A DNA stretch of 64,000 nucleotides from Sitta carolinensis (lineage: Eukaryota; Chordata; Aves; Passeriformes; Sittidae), in contig CM063283.1 of NCBI GenBank assembly GCA_032173965.1, positions 110,493,108-110,557,107 of the forward strand, read 5' to 3'. The notes beneath the pieces are model-generated. The model saw nothing but the letters and a program-made list of their open reading frames with translations. It was not told where the DNA came from and searched no databases. Below are positions 37,601 to 49,822 of this stretch, in pieces (positions within the stretch are counted from its first letter, which is position 1; every line of letters begins with the position of its first letter). The position numbers were made by a program, and so were the translations under genes.

Positions 37601-40600
37601 TGCTTTGAATAGATCTCTAAAATCCCACTCATCCAGGGAGGATGCCACAAAAAGGCAGCGTGTTTGAGTTATCAGAGGCAGCTCTACCTTGCAGACATGA
37701 GAAAGGCATTTGGACTCACATCTGAAGTGCTGAGTGTGTTACAAGCACGCCAACCCACCTCAGTAAAGAGGAAAGGGTTCAAAGTGTGAAATTTTGAGTA
37801 GGAAAGTATAAACAACATTACCAGGATGTTAATGTTGCATGTCTAATGGTACCAGCAACTGCTTTTGCTCTCCCTGTACCACATGAACCACATAAAAGAA
37901 AGAAGAGGAAAAAGCAGATGTGACAGCCCTTACTCCAAGCTAAATCTGAAGACCAGACAAATACATCATTTAGATCCATTTCCCAAGCCACTCAAACATA
38001 TTTAATAACTAACTAGTAATAGTGCAGTGATCTTGGAGCCTTTCACAGCTCCCTGAAATCCAAACAACTTTTCAACCAGTATGGGCAGAAATGAGGTCAG
38101 GTGCCAGCAGGCAGAGAAGGCCCTCAAGCCCCAGGAGTTCCTGCAGCTCTGGACTATTTTCAGGATAGACCCAAGCTGCAAAACAAACATTTCAGCTCCA
38201 GCAGGGAGGCACTGGGCTAATTAGAAGGTCTTGAACATCAAGATTCAAATTGAGAGCATCCAGCACTCTCCCTGGCTTTTCATGCTGCTTCTCTGTGTCA
38301 CCTGCCTCTGCTCCCTGAACACCCTCCTTTTCCCTGCTATCCAGCCCTGCTGAGGATGGAGCTGTAGTAGCTGTCATGAAAACATCAGCTCAAACTGTGT
38401 GAAAATGGAAATCAATTCTCCTCGCTCATGAGAGAGGTTTGTGTCAGGAGTTTCATTCTCATTTATGCCAAGAGTACAAGTGGCAGAGAGCCCAAGGCAG
38501 AGTCCCAGGACAGTTGCACCCCAACATGATTCTGGACTTCCTCTTGAAACTGGAGACCTTAGAAGAAAAGGGCTGTTTGTCTGGAAAGTTACTCTATCCT
38601 GAGAGGAGTTAGAAGCACAGAAAGATACACATTTAAACACTGGCTGTTCCTTAGAAAAGGGGGAGGTAAAGGGAAGCCACCGTGGGATGTTTCCATGCAC
38701 AGCTCAAGTGCAGTGGCTTTGGTACCACCACCAGCAAGGTGATTTCATCACCAGACACAGGAAACCTGCCATGAGAGCCTGGAGAGAGCACGGTGTGTTC
38801 AATCTGTGCACAGCCAGAGAGCTCCCTGCTCCCAGCTCACAAGGTAATTCGCTGTTCTTCTATCAGCTGTACTCTGCAGTCTGTACTTGGACTCTCTCAG
38901 CTGGGGGCTGACAATCCTTTCCTCCAGAATATATTAATTTCTATTCATTTTTACTTACTACACAATTAGAAACATAGATTTGTGATCACTTAAAAAAAAA
39001 CACATTACAGGAAACATTATTAAAATACACCTTTACTAACTAATTATGCTTTTGTGCAAACATATCATAGTAGTTCTGGGTTGTTTCTTCATTTATCGGC
39101 CTTGTTAGGAGTAGCTTCTGAATAAGTACTGAAGTTGGTAAGAATGAGACCATAAAATTTCTAATTCAATTTTCTAGGCAATAAGGATCTATTCTAAGGA
39201 TCATCTAAGGGTGATTGTTTATTCTCTCTCCATCACACCAGCTTGAGGAAGGCTCACATGTGTCCAAGGGTTAATGTAAAACTGATGGAATAAGGAAGGA
39301 GGGAATCTTAGAATGAGTTACACCATTATTTAAATACTCTTCTCTGCGTTTATCAAGGGAAAGCCCAATTCCATATTAGAACGTAAAATTATTAGTTGTT
39401 AAATGAAAATGCATTAATTAAAAATTAGATTCCCTTGCAAGCTTGTCTTAGGCAGGTCCTCCCTGGGTAGCAAAATTGAAGTACTACAAGAATAATGAAG
39501 TCTGAAGAAGACACCAGAAAACCATTCATAATAAGCATAGAAGTAAATATTCTGGTATGAATCTTCCCCTTCAGAATGTTTATCTTTATTTTTGCATCCT
39601 GCCATGACAGCAGGACCCTCTCAGAGGGTTAAATTGATGGGGTATGTGTGATTTCATGGAGAAGGGCTAAACAACCAGAGACTCAGCAGTAGCCTAAGTT
39701 TTGAGATCATAAAGACATTCAGGCCACACAGGCTATTTCCACCACAGTTTTCTATTCCAGGCTTTGATCCTATTAGACCCTGGTGCTCTTAGTAATAAAG
39801 CTACTGAGACAGCTGTAAAAAAAATGTATCATTGATGGGAGAGAAAGAATAATGAAATCTCTCAATTCTTGCTCTGACCACCTAAATAATACAGCAACAA
39901 ATATTTCAAACAGATGCTGCTGCTTAGATCCAGGTCCTGTAGCAGCACTGCAAACAAACCTTCACTCCTTTTAACACTGTCCATTTCAGCTGTGCTTGAA
40001 GACTCAAAGGTACTGAGAGCCTTGCCCTGAGCACCAAACTGAAGCTGAGTAAAACTAAGCTTGAACCCTCCTCTGTGAGCTGTTGATAAATGAGGGTTCC
40101 TCTTGCAAGTGGAACAACAAAATTCTGATAATTAATTTCTGTGAAGGTGCTATATAGTTATGATGCTTTGTTTTGTATCTTGAGTGGGAGTGAGTACTGT
40201 TTTGTCACAGGTTGCACAGCAAGTACAAGGCCCTTTACCCTTCTGATGGGTAGAATAGCAAATCTCCTTGTCTGGGGGAGACAGAAGGGAAAATCTGGGT
40301 GTACTGATGGTTCAGGCAATGCTTCTGAACCTGTGCTGAAATCTCTGAGAAGCCCAAGGGAATTAAACACTGACTCCCATCAGATTGAAAAGGAAGTCAT
40401 GTGCCTAATCCTATTAGTGGCTGTACAATTCCCAGACCTAGCATTAGCTCCAGAGGTTATTCCACCAAGAGATCCCTTTGAGAGTAAGCAAAACCCCCAT
40501 ATTGCTTCCGTGCAATTTGTTCTCCCTAACCAAGTTATCACTTTGGAGTTAACAGCAGTAATTTATGTTCTATTATGTGTGCTACTTAATTTAGATAGGC

Positions 40601-40727
40601 CAGCTGCCTTTTTGCATTGCTGCCAGCAAAAGAGTGCACACTCTCAGGAAATAACAAATTTGCAGGTTTCCCCTTGCCTGCCTTTCTAATCTTACTGGAG
40701 TTCTGGGCCAGGGGTGCTGGGGGATTT

Positions 40728-40754
40728 GTTAGTTCCCATTAGCAGGGAACTAAC
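40728..40754. repeat. Perfect 10-bp inverted repeat with 7-nt loop
   Basis: GTTAGTTCCC (40728-40737), loop ATTAGCA, GGGAACTAAC (40745-40754). A stable short hairpin in intergenic DNA; function unknown. Confidence 0.85.
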
Positions 40755-40913
40755 TCTGGCGTGAGCAAGTTTCCCTCCCCAGAAAGAGAGAGTTCCAGTC
40801 TGCAGCACAGGGTTGTGTCTTGTCCACACCTCACAGCTGAAGAATATTCAACAGCCTTTTCATAAAAGCATTTCTTAGCAGTTTGAGGTCTTCTCCATCC
40901 TTAAATTAATCAG

Positions 40914-40933
40914 AAAAAAAAAAAAAAAAAAAA
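40914..40933. repeat. Poly(A) tract (A20)
   Basis: Uninterrupted run of 20 A in intergenic DNA. No retrocopied gene body or target duplication was recognised beside it. Confidence 0.9.
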
Positions 40934-42250
40934 GGGATTTGCCAGATAGACTCTTTTATTGTGTTCAGTTAGAGAGTCTTGCTCTGAACCTGCCTGCTGA
41001 CAGAGAGGAAGCAGTGCATCCTTCTGGCAGATTATGCCATTATAATCCAAATAAATGCTCTGTACAGAAAACATTCACATTTTTCAATAATAGTAAATAA
41101 TTAAATTTTAAAACTCCAGATTTTTGCAATAAAACCTTGTAAATTATGTGAATTACATGATTATGTGCTGGGTAGAACATGAGAAGAAGAAAGTAGCAAA
41201 ACAGGAAGGTGTTTTGCCTGCCCATTCAGCATCAATTGTATTTTCCCTATACCTCAGTTTTGTGCAATTGCTTAAAGTAAAGCCTTTCACAGCTGTGAGG
41301 AAGCCCAGCTGTGCCTAAAAGAAGTCAGTCTTATTTGGTCAAACACAACACTTGCAGCAGTGTGTGAAGAGAGGAGTAACCTCAGAGAGAAGGATTTTCC
41401 CCCAGGGAGCCTCAGGGGATCAGCTCAGCTCTGTGGCAGAGTGGACCCTACTTTTATCACCTACAAAGCAGCTTTGCTGCACAGAGGCAAAGTGAAACAG
41501 TCTCCTACCTTTGACAAGGAGCTCTGAGCTGACAGGAAGCAAATAAGAATTAGCATTTTCCTGAAAATACTTGTGGAATTCATATTTCATTGAAGCAAAG
41601 GTGGGAGGAGATTTGCATGTGTTCCTAAACTGATTGGTTTCTTTCTTCCACTGATCTTTCTTATAATTGGAGCAACCACTAGCACTTAACTAGTTGTAAC
41701 TTCATTAGAGAAGTGGAAAAAAAAAAAAAGAGATGTCACAACTAGGCCAGCACTGCATTTGGCTTTTGCAAGTGTTGCCCAACACCAGCAAGATGAAAAA
41801 CAAAGGCAGTTCACAAGGCACAGCAAAGTAGAAGAAGCTGTCCTCAGAGTGAGCTGCTCCCTGTACCCCTGTGCCCTGTCTGCACAGAGGCAGTGACCAC
41901 AGATGGCATGGGGGGCCCTGCTCTTGGCACTCTGCTCTCTAGCAAATGCCTTGGGAAGCAACGTGCTTTGTCTTTCCAGCAGAGAGCAGAAATGCCTACT
42001 CCAGCCCCATCAGCTCAGGTGTCACAGTTCCAGCTCCAGCAGCCTCCTCATAGCAGTGCTGTCCCTTTGGCACAAACCTTTATCACAGCAGAATGTAATG
42101 ATGTTGGCAGTATAGGGGACTTCTGTATGTGCATGCTTTCACATAATGTATGGATATCATAGATGTTGCTTTTGTGAGTGTCCCCTAACTCCTGGCAGGA
42201 GAGAAGACTCAGTGGAGATCAGTGAGGGTGATGTGTGTGAGGAATGAATA

Positions 42251-42778
42251 ATGGAATCATAGAATTTTAAGAGGTTGGGAGGACCTTAAAGATCATATAG
42301 TTCTGATGATGAACCTCCACTAGACCAGGTTGTTCAAGGCCTTATCCAACGTGGCATTGAACACTGCCAGGGATGAGACATCCACAACCTTCCTGGACAG
42401 CCTGTGCCAGGGCCTCCCCACCCTCACAGGAAAGAACTTCTTCCTGATGCTAACCTGAATTTCCCCTCTTTCAGTTTGTACCCATCACTCCTTGTCCTAC
42501 CCTACAGTTCCTGACAAAGAGCTTCTCTCCAGCTTCCCTGTAGCCCCTTCAGACTCTGGAAGGTGCTCTGAGGTCTCCACACAACCTTCTCTTCTTCAGG
42601 CTTTCCCACAACTTTCCCAGCCTGTCTTCAAAGGGGAGGTGATCCAGTCCTCTTATCAACGTTGTGGCCTCCTCTGGACTTGTTCCAACAATTCCACATC
42701 CTTCTTATGTTGGGGACACCAGACCTGGACACAGTACTGCAGGTGGGCTCTCACCAGAGCAGAGCAGAGGTGGAGAAT
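42251..42778 (-). mobile_element. CR1 LINE, 3' part of a copy split by a solo LTR
   Basis: Begins at the complement of the CR1 tail (AATCATAGAATTTTAAGAGG) and runs through GACCTTAAAGATCATATAG, CACTAGACCAGGTTGTTCAA, TGCTAACCTGAATTTCCCCT and ACACAGTACTGCAGGTGGGC. It breaks off at the LTR at 42779 and resumes at 43078. Confidence 0.9.
42773..42778. repeat. Target-site duplication, left copy (GAGAAT)
   Basis: 6-bp direct repeat bordering the solo LTR; the matching copy is at 43072-43077. Six bases is the usual footprint of alpha- and beta-retroviral integrases. Confidence 0.88.
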
Positions 42779-43071
42779 TGTTGTCTCTGAAAATGAGCCT
42801 TCTGATTTGTTTTAGTATAGTGGAGTCAGTTCTCATGAATTGTAAGATAAACAAGAATCATGTTTGCATTCCTCTGTGAAAAGATCTCACCTGATGGACT
42901 TCTCAAGTGACCAGTGGAGATGCAGAGGTGGTAACTTCTCTGTCCAATCTCTGATCACTGTCCAGAATCTTATATATACAAGGTCAACAATAAACGAGAG
43001 ACTTCCTTTCTTCTCTGCCTGAACACCTGTTGTGTGTGTTGCTGTGTGTTTCTATCTGCGTCACAGCAACA
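42779..43071 (+). mobile_element. Solo LTR of an endogenous retrovirus (class II, alpharetrovirus-like), 293 bp
   Basis: Starts TGTTG and ends CAACA (perfect 5-bp terminal inverted repeat). It is flanked by a perfect 6-bp target duplication GAGAAT at 42773-42778 and 43072-43077. A TATA-like TTATATATA is at 42970-42978 and a poly(A) signal inside ACAATAAACG at 42989-42994, the arrangement known from avian leukosis-type LTRs; GAACACCT in the presumed U5 is also shared. No internal retroviral sequence is present, so this is the product of LTR-LTR recombination. It interrupts a CR1 and is therefore younger than it. Confidence 0.88.
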
Positions 43072-43077
43072 GAGAAT
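43072..43077. repeat. Target-site duplication, right copy (GAGAAT)
   Basis: Perfect match to 42773-42778, directly after the LTR's terminal CAACA; CR1 sequence resumes immediately afterwards. Confidence 0.88.
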
Positions 43078-43360
43078 CTCCTCCTTGGACCTGCTGCCCA
43101 TGTGCCTTTCAATGGAGGCCAGGGCAGGGTTGGTTTACGGGCTGTGAGTGCTCACTGCCAGTTCATGTTGAGTTTTTCATCAGCTCTCACCCCCACGTCT
43201 TTCTCCGCAGGGCTGTTCTCAATCCCTTCCCCGCCCAACACGTAGGTGTGTCTGGGATTGCCCCAGCACAGTTGCAGGACCTTGTACTTGGCTTTGTTGA
43301 ACTTCATGAAGTCCCCGCCAGCCCCACCTCTCAGGCCTGCCCAGCTCCCTTGCTGTGGGG
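43078..43360 (-). mobile_element. CR1 LINE, continuation beyond the solo LTR
   Basis: Continues the CR1 of 42251-42778 without loss: CTCCTTGGACCTGCTGCCC, CAGTTCATGTTGAGTTTTTC, CTGGGATTGCCCCAGCACAG and GGCTTTGTTGAACTTCATGA are the complement of the CR1 reverse-transcriptase C-terminal and 3' region. Open frames here (for example 43152-43373 minus) are decayed CR1 coding sequence. Confidence 0.9.
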
Positions 43361-44949
43361 TGTGACAGGACACACCTGAACCATGAACTTGCTCCCAGTG
43401 CAGCAGCTGATTGGATCTGGTGTTGAGAACACAGCATTGCTTTTATGGAATTCCAGGCTGCTTTTTCAAATACATTAATGCAGTATTGGAATAAAAAGAG
43501 TGGAATTAGTGAGATGAAAATACATACAGAAAATACCACCCCCACAAGCAGCCTCCAATGGTGTTTGCAACCTAAAGAGAGGCTATGTAAGAAGCTCCCA
43601 CAGCCTAAAGGTCACTGTGATGTGGCCTGCTTAGCACAGAAACAAACCACCTAACAACATTCCCCGTGCCTTCATCCATGGAGCAAACATGTTCTTCCGT
43701 TTCCACAGCTCCTGTATGTAGTGCTGGCTGTCAAACACTGCAGTGCCACACTGACCTCCCCTTGCCCATAAACCCCACTGCTGACTCTTACCAGTGTAGT
43801 TGGGATGTCTGACACTGGTTGGTTCCAGATCAAAATCATCCTCCACTAAAAATGAATTATAGATCCAAGGAGATCCAATAGAGGCACTGAGGTAAGAAAA
43901 GCTGTATTTGTGAGAACTCAAAAGTAACACAAAAAAGTTTCTGCTTGCATACTCTTAGAATGCAAGCCCATCCTCTCCACAAAAAATAGGTCCTCCCACA
44001 CAGTGACACATGACACCCCTCATCTGTCATTTTAAGGCAGCTCAGCCCAACCTAGACTATTCAAAGGGGAACAGATCAGGGAAAACCTACAGGAGAAACC
44101 ATGAACCCAGTGCTTGCAGGGTAGCAAAAAGATGACCCAGGAATGTGATATTATGACACAAATGTCATTTGCTAAAGGATCATATAGGCTAAAAAAGAGC
44201 TGGTGGTCCAGGGGACAGAGCACATATAAAGGTACAGTGTATGATGTTGGTGTACACAGAAGGAAGTGCTTTATCTTCTAGTGAAAAATAAAAACTTAAA
44301 AGATGTCAGATTTAACAAATTGGTTTAATCTACAGCACCTCTGCTTACAGCCACCCCACCCTGCTGCAGTCTTAACTGCTAAGATGATACAGCTTTGGGG
44401 TTCCTTTGGAGGATTCTGCAGGAAAGGAAGATACCTCCCTCCCCCATCCTGATCTTTTGGAGGAGCCATGCAAAACTTTATACATTGCTGCAATAAGTGC
44501 CTCAGTAGTGAACCATCCCTCTGCAGTTCTCAAGGACTGGCTTTGTGCAGGCAATGCCTATAGGGTTAATCTTGTTCTTGCCTCCCATCCCCACAAAATG
44601 ATCCATCCAGGTTATTGCTGCAGACATGTGGCCCTCACATGGGTCAGTTTGCAGGACTGAGACCAAAAAGCATAAATGGAAACGAAACCAACCAAAGCAA
44701 AAAGAAAAGAGCCCTTAGTGCATGTTTAGTTACAAAATCCAGAGTAGCAAGTAATAAAAGGATGCAGATCTCCCAGTTACATTATGGGCTGCTCAATAAA
44801 CACCTGGAAAAAAAACGGATGCTGAGCAGTCACCCTTTTTCATTCAAGCACAATTAAGCCCCCTCTATTCCATCACAGTATTTACAAAATCACATACAGT
44901 TAAATAAGCTACTGAAAGTGTGAATGAGATTCTAATATACAGTACTTTC
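43361..44949. other. Intergenic sequence downstream of AGPAT3
   Basis: Unique sequence between the split CR1 and the inferred AGPAT3 3' end. Only short overlapping open frames; no gene or repeat recognised. Confidence 0.55.
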
Positions 44950-47900
44950 ACACAGCCAAAGCTATTTTATTGTACAAGACGAGGCTTTTGCGTTCATCTT
45001 TTTTTTTCTGAAAGCCCAGTAAAAAAGCATAAACTACTTAAGCAAAATTTAAGAGACAACTTACAAAGTAAAATTTGCATAGCACTGTAAATCTGCGTAT
45101 TCGTTTGGGCACAGTTCTCCATAAAAACTACAGTAGTAAGTGACAGGATCAGGTTTTCTTAATAGCTTGTTTTTCACCAGATTCAGACACACTTCTTCTC
45201 AACACCATAAAATCAAGTGTAGGAAATAACTGTAAAAATGTACAAAAATATATACACATGCACAGTAAATGCATACCCTGTATACAGTTTTATTACTCGT
45301 TAGATTTGGCTAATAATGATCATCTGGTGACTTACGCTCCCCTCCGAATGACAGGTTTGCAACACACATCAATCAGCTCAAGGAGGGCGCGTTTCCTCGG
45401 CGAGGAGGTTTGGATTAAAGCTACAGTACTTGCTGGTGATCTGAGGAGTGAGCGAGGCGCCGGCGGCTGCCGGGCGTTCAGGCGACTTCAGCATTCAGAT
45501 GTCACAAGGGACAGCTCGCACACAGCTGGAGCGAAGGGACACGAAGGGACACAGCTTGGCTCTCTGCACAGATGCACATGCACGGAATAAAGGAGGTACA
45601 CAGAACCCGCTCATGCCTTGGGGAGTAAAATTTAATTCCTGATTAGGCTCTGCTACCTACTCTGCCTTCCTTCGCAAATCGTGGTTTAGTAATTAGTAAC
45701 CAGTGTGTTTTCCTTAAGAATGCACGCTGGCCAAAAATGAAAAAAGTTGTGTAAGACTGAAAAATTGGTAGTGGTAGCCCCCACACTAAGGAATCTAATT
45801 TAAATTTTAAAAGTACTATTATATTCTGATTGCTGCTGAAGTGTCTAATTTTAAAAACATTTTTCTCCTAAAAAGATAAAATGCTGCTTCTGCTAGTAGT
45901 TTTTAGAAATAGACTATCTGCACTCAAGTGCTCTCAATAGTGAAAGTGCACAAATAATTTTTCTTTACAGTTTCAAAAACTGAACAGTGGCTGGTAACCA
46001 CAGGGATGACATTTTAACAAATACAGGCAGCTTTCTAAAAGCCTAGAGAGGCCAAGGATCAGATAAACACATTTGTCTTAGATGTCAAGCCCAAGTCTTC
46101 TCAATTCTGAAGTATGAAATATTTTCATGACTTTTTCTGGTGGCTAATGCACGTGGCACAGACCTTGTAATGCTGACTTCCAGAATGTTCTCACTCTAAA
46201 CCACAGCAGGTAATTAACATAACCTACAGCCTGCAAGCATCTTGCTGCAGAGACAATCAGAATAACCGGCCTTAAAGATAAACAGGGCAGAATGAGAGTC
46301 CCCTTCTGAAACAAGCCCTTACGAGGAATTCTGACCCAAATCACGTGAACGTGGCAAGGGTTATTTTGAAAGTTGTCACAGGGAGGTCTCACATCCACAT
46401 TAGAGTAAGAGCTTGCCTCTCACATAGTTGTCTCTGCTTTGCAAAGCTCCTGGTGATACTTTTCTCAGAGCAAGAATTTGGCTGGACCTGTCACGTGTTC
46501 CTGCTCCTCCCAGCGATGCACCTTGCTGTTTTCCTTCTCCCTCACAGCTCCCAGCACAGCTGTCACTTGCTTCAAATCCCAGCTTCACTCCACACCAGCA
46601 GCCCTGGAGCCGCCTGTTATGATCAGAAGGTCCAGGAATACAGGAACAAGTGGCTGTGACACACTGGGTGGGAGTACAAATTCAGCATTCCCAGCACAGG
46701 GATGAGCTTCTTTGTGCAGGCACACAGCAGAACTTGCAGCAATTGTCTGCTGGGAATCAGAACCTTCACACCAGGGGACAGAAGCACATGGCATCCAGGA
46801 GGTGCTGAGCTATCCTGCTGCAACCAATTTTCAAAGGAGATCAAGGAATGGATTCTTCAGTTTGATCTGTGTTGGCCTCCTGCAGCTGCACGAAACACTT
46901 GTGTGAGACCTGCCCAAGCCTGGCTTTAGACTTCTTTGCAAATTCTTCTCCAAGATGCCAAAATACAGCAGAGTGTCTGCCTTCAATCTGAAATACTCTG
47001 CGTAGCATGAAGTCAGCATTCTTAAAAGCCTCCAACCGACCCCACATTTCTTCAAAAGGTACATGAAGCAAAACCAGGTTTTGGGGTAGTCCTGACAGAA
47101 ACAGCTTTCAGCAAACATCCGATGGACAGTGACTCCCTTGCGTTCTCATTATTCCAACTCTTAGTAAAAGCCTTGTCCTAACTCCCTTTCACCAGAGGGA
47201 CCTGTTGCCAGGTAGGGATGGCCTGTGTGAACAGGCCTGGGAAGGTCTTCTCTTCCCTGCTAAAAGTTTTACTTTGAAGCAGCAAAGTTGCATTATCATG
47301 CAACACAAACGCAAACCCTGTCACTTCAGACCTAGGGCTGTCAACCAGTGCAGAAATTCAGGAAGACAAAACCCCAGCCACGAGAGACAACTGCTGTAGG
47401 ACTGGCTGAACTGGAAAGCTCTGAGTTCCTGCTAAGAGGTAACCAAACCATCTGCAGAAGATACAGGTAAGCAAATATACAGACATCGGTGATGGAGACA
47501 AGAGGTACCACGTGGAAGAGAGCAGACACACTCACTTTTCCTGTGAATACCAGGCAATTAGGACACAGGCAGCAGTCAGATTCATTGGTCAGCAATTAAA
47601 TGTAGAGCCCTTCGAGATAAGTTAAAGCAGAACAAAGGAACATTGCCCATGCTCTTTGTGCCAGAGACAGGTACTTTGCACAGTGATGCAAAGTCGTTGC
47701 AAGAACACATTCAGCCCACAATGAGCAAGAACTGTAATCCTACCGAGCCAAGGCCTCTGGATACCAAGTCCTTCTTCAGCATCAGCGCCTTGTGCCTTCC
47801 TAACTCAGAGATGCCACATGGCCAGCAGTCCCCGAGCTCTCTCGCAGGTTCTCAAATTGTGATGCTCCTTTGGAACTGCAAATCCCACTTGGAGAGCAGC

Positions 47901-48349
47901 AGCATTGCTGTTGGTGACAATGACAAGGGCTGCCAAGGCCAAGAGCATACGTCTATCATCTGTCCACGTTAGTCTGAGACCCATTCCTCTTCGGAGTCAA
48001 TGCTGAACTCCATGGCAGTCAGCTTGCAAGTCCATACTGGAAAACTATTTACTCCAAACAAATCAGCAATAAATGAAAATTCTGAAAGGTGGAGAAAAAA
48101 AACACTTCCATAGCTGTAAGTTTATTAAACCTAGCATGGTTGAAAAGCAAAAGACGAAAAACATGATATATTTTTGTTTATTATTGCTCTTAAAGGGCTT
48201 GGTAGTCAAATATACAAGCTATGCTCTATTAAACCAGAAGAAAATAAGATATAAAATCTATGGTCACTTTTCCAATCCAATCCACCTGCTAATCTTCATT
48301 AGTGACATTAACTTCAGCTATTTCCAGTCATTTTAATTTATACATACTC

Positions 48350-48375
48350 TGTGTACGTGTGCGCGCGCGTGTATA
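48350..48375. repeat. 26-nt strictly alternating pyrimidine-purine tract
   Basis: A TG/TA/CG alternation with a central (CG)4 core and no break over 26 nt, within the inferred AGPAT3 3' UTR. Such tracts can adopt Z-DNA and are often polymorphic. Confidence 0.9.
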
Positions 48376-49776
48376 AAAACCCCTATTTGAGAGATAAAAT
48401 TCAAAATGAAGAGATTTGTGTTGGTTTCGTACTGTTTTGTGCACTGCTGTAGGTCTCAGTTTTTCAAGTGGTTACTGATATGTCTGTTTAGAAGAGCAAA
48501 GTTTAAGTATCTGATGATGTATTTATTATATTTTCAAAAAGAAAGCATGACCAATAAGTTATGATAAGAAAATATGAAATGTTGATTATTCTCCCTTGAT
48601 GTACATGCACTAATCCCATGATCCTGAATAGGGAGTTACATGCACTAAGAGGAGAAAAGGATCCTGTAAAGAGAAAGGCTATTAATTCCTTTCTCCTCTA
48701 AGCAGCTCCCTTCTTCTCAGCATTAAGAAGGGATTTATTTTGTGAAATTCTTGTCATGCCCATTAATATACTGCTCAAAATGTAAGTATAAAACATAGTC
48801 AGTGGTCAGCCTGCTTTGCAAGCCTCTTCGGCTAAGCCAGTACAATTTATATATACTCAATATCATCTTCAGGAAGCAAGTATACAGCATTTGTAACATT
48901 TTTCTAGGAAGCAAGAATTATACCCATTACTGAATTACTTAAGGAAAAAAAAAATTAAAAAGAAAGAACCCCCACTGTTCTCAGTCCTCTGGTTAAAAAC
49001 AGGGAAAAGCCAGAGTTAACTTTATCAGCATTTGGATGTCCTGTATTTGAAGACAAAGTACAAAAACATCCAGCAAAGAAAACAGAGTTATGGCTAGGCT
49101 CTGCTCTCCTCAATTCCCAAAGCATATTTCAAATTCCACTAACATTTGCAACAGATTTGCAGCCCCTCTGTTAGGGAAGATTTATTGAGGGGACAAAGAT
49201 GACGCACTAATGTTGGGGGTCTGGGTACAAGGATTCAGCAAGGTGGAGTCTAACAGGAGACAGACAGAACTCAGGTCATCCTTCAAATGCTCTTGTTGAA
49301 AAGACCACAAATAAAAATCAAGTGCATGACAGAACAAGTGATTAATGACCCCAAGTAAAATATTTTTGTAAGTTACAAAATTGTTCTTCCAGTGTTTGAA
49401 AACAGAAAAACCTGTAGGAGAAGAGGTTACATTCCAACAGTTAAGAGCAAATTTGGAAAGAAGGTAAATTATTACTCTCTTATCTTGGTTACTGGAGCAA
49501 AGATGAAAACAACAACCAATGCTTTGATAAAATCTGCTCTTTACAAAAGTGAGATAAATATTCTAGTGGCAGCTGGGTTAAAGGTACAGACCCTGAGGGT
49601 TAGCTTCTGCCCTCAACTGTAGATCTGCAATTCATTTCACCCACTTCTGCAAGCAGCCAAATGTAGATTGTGACCTTCAGACTTGAACATACAGGTATAG
49701 TTACCATCTGTTTGTAAATAATTCTCCAGCTACACATACAGCAGCAACCTACAGAAATCTCTGAATGTGCGTTTGT

Positions 49777-49822
49777 AAAAAAAGGAAAGGAAAGGAGGAA
49801 AAAGAAAGGAAAAAAAGGAGAC
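49777..49822. repeat. Purine-only tract (GGAAA-type)
   Basis: About 46 nt of A and G only, built from AAAGG and GGAAA units. A low-complexity tract in the inferred AGPAT3 3' UTR region. Confidence 0.85.

Larger units (their letters stand above)
31641..42250. other. Intergenic region between the TRAPPC10 promoter and AGPAT3 downstream sequence
   Basis: AT-rich unique sequence with no homologue I can name. Open frames up to 182 codons (40141-40689 plus) lack clear family features. Contains A20 at 40914-40933, a T14 run at about 36848 and a perfect inverted repeat at 40728-40754. Could hold enhancers or a noncoding RNA, but nothing in the sequence proves one. Confidence 0.6.

Noticed and set aside
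37162..37608. 148-codon plus-strand open frame
   Set aside because: Low-complexity Lys/Glu and Pro runs, no family features, no splice or promoter context; best explained by chance.
43032..43545. Open frames of 71-115 codons on both strands
   Set aside because: They fall in or across the solo LTR and split CR1; explained by repeat sequence.
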